A stretch of 6,334 nucleotides of DNA from Candidatus Ratteibacteria bacterium (GTDB lineage Bacteria > Ratteibacteria > UBA8468 > B48-G9 > JAFGKM01): assembly GCA_028697565.1 (NCBI GenBank), contig JAQVEU010000046.1, positions 1-6,334 of the forward strand. The letters are read 5' to 3'. The position numbers were made by a program, and so were the translations under genes. Positions within the stretch are counted from its first letter, which is position 1; every line of letters begins with the position of its first letter. This document shows positions 6,187-6,334 of the stretch, piece by piece. The notes beneath the pieces were generated by a model. The model had not been told where the DNA came from and ran no database searches. It saw only the letters and a list, made by a program, of their open reading frames with translations.

Positions 6187-6334
6187 ATAGCAGATGAGAA
6201 AGAGAAGGTATTAAGGACAGCCCCGCCATTAGGGGAGGTAATAAGGGGCACGTTCCGGCAGGTGCGCCTGCGATGCATGCGGAAGAAGTGCAAATGCCAT
6301 AAAGCAAAGAAGTACCGGCACGGACCGTTTTACA
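6187..6334 (+). CDS. DUF6788-like small protein, 3' end outside the window
   Basis: This frame is open from 6160 to the window end. It reads ...LRTAPPLGEVIRGTF from 6211, then RCMRKKCKCHK, then KYRHGPFY at the edge. The pattern C-x4-C-x-C, then about ten residues, then HGP(F/Y)Y, preceded by a RG(T/S) turn, matches what I recall of the DUF6788 family (RCGKPxCRC...HGPYY). These short proteins of unknown function are frequently found next to transposases. The three Cys and the His suggest a small metal-binding fold; that is inference. No ATG, GTG or TTG stands at a sensible start. A strong Shine-Dalgarno points to ATA at 6187, so the start may be non-standard, mutated or misassembled, and the gene may be decaying. 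GC content, about 54% over the last 94 bases by hand count, is clearly above the mur genes, suggesting transfer. The family call is from memory. Confidence 0.55.
   Translation, partial: MADEKEKVLRTAPPLGEVIRGTFRQVRLRCMRKKCKCHKAKKYRHGPFY

Noticed and set aside
6194..6214. Mini-ORF from ATG 6194
   Set aside because: It encodes only six residues before TAA, and its spacing of 12 nt to the Shine-Dalgarno is long. The ATA frame carries the conserved motif instead.
6253..6284. Hairpin TTCCG/CGGAA and GCAGG-TGCG-CCTGC as a structured RNA
   Set aside because: It lies inside the conserved Cys-containing core of the DUF6788-like frame. It does not match tmRNA or RNase P beginnings, and GC-rich coding sequence explains it.
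1..6334. CRISPR array, tRNA or rRNA genes
   Set aside because: No regularly spaced repeats, no cloverleaf-like sequence with TTC-type T-arm, and no rRNA signature stretches were seen; the window is nearly all coding.

Overview
The window holds part of a bacterial division and cell wall (dcw) cluster, all on the + strand, in the canonical order murE (5'-truncated) - murF - mraY - murD - ftsW. Five consecutive genes cover the cytoplasmic completion of the UDP-MurNAc-peptide (MurD, MurE, MurF), its transfer to undecaprenyl phosphate (MraY), and the septal glycosyltransferase that later polymerises the lipid-linked precursor (FtsW). The MurE fragment carries the DNPR signature of meso-diaminopimelate-adding enzymes, so the wall is predicted to be of the meso-DAP type.

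The DNA is AT-rich, with many AAA/ATA/AGA codons and near-absent intergenic space. It looks like chromosomal DNA of an uncultivated, probably Gram-negative bacterium. The N-terminal style of MraY and the general look of the Mur proteins reminded me of candidate phyla such as Omnitrophota or relatives of Planctomycetota. That is an impression, not something the sequence proves.

Layout: 1-1101 murE 3' part; 3-nt gap; 1105-2460 murF; 3-nt gap; 2464-3534 mraY; a 118-nt gap (3535-3652) with a two-copy heptamer repeat, an AT-only palindrome and a possible promoter; 3653-5011 murD, with no Shine-Dalgarno; 4977-6101 ftsW, overlapping murD by 35 nt behind a strong Shine-Dalgarno. After ftsW the cluster does not continue into murG. 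From 6102 there is an imperfect GC-rich hairpin, then from about 6187 an open frame of distinctly higher GC running off the window end. It has a C-x4-C-x-C...HGP(F/Y)Y pattern that I recognise as DUF6788-like, a small protein often seen beside transposases. The dcw order therefore seems to be broken or invaded just after ftsW.

I did not find a new multi-gene system. The best leads are the foreign-looking ORF at the 3' edge, with its ATA codon where a start should be and its Shine-Dalgarno inside a hairpin arm; the palindromic element in the only real gap of the operon; and a few substitutions at normally conserved Mur/MraY positions.
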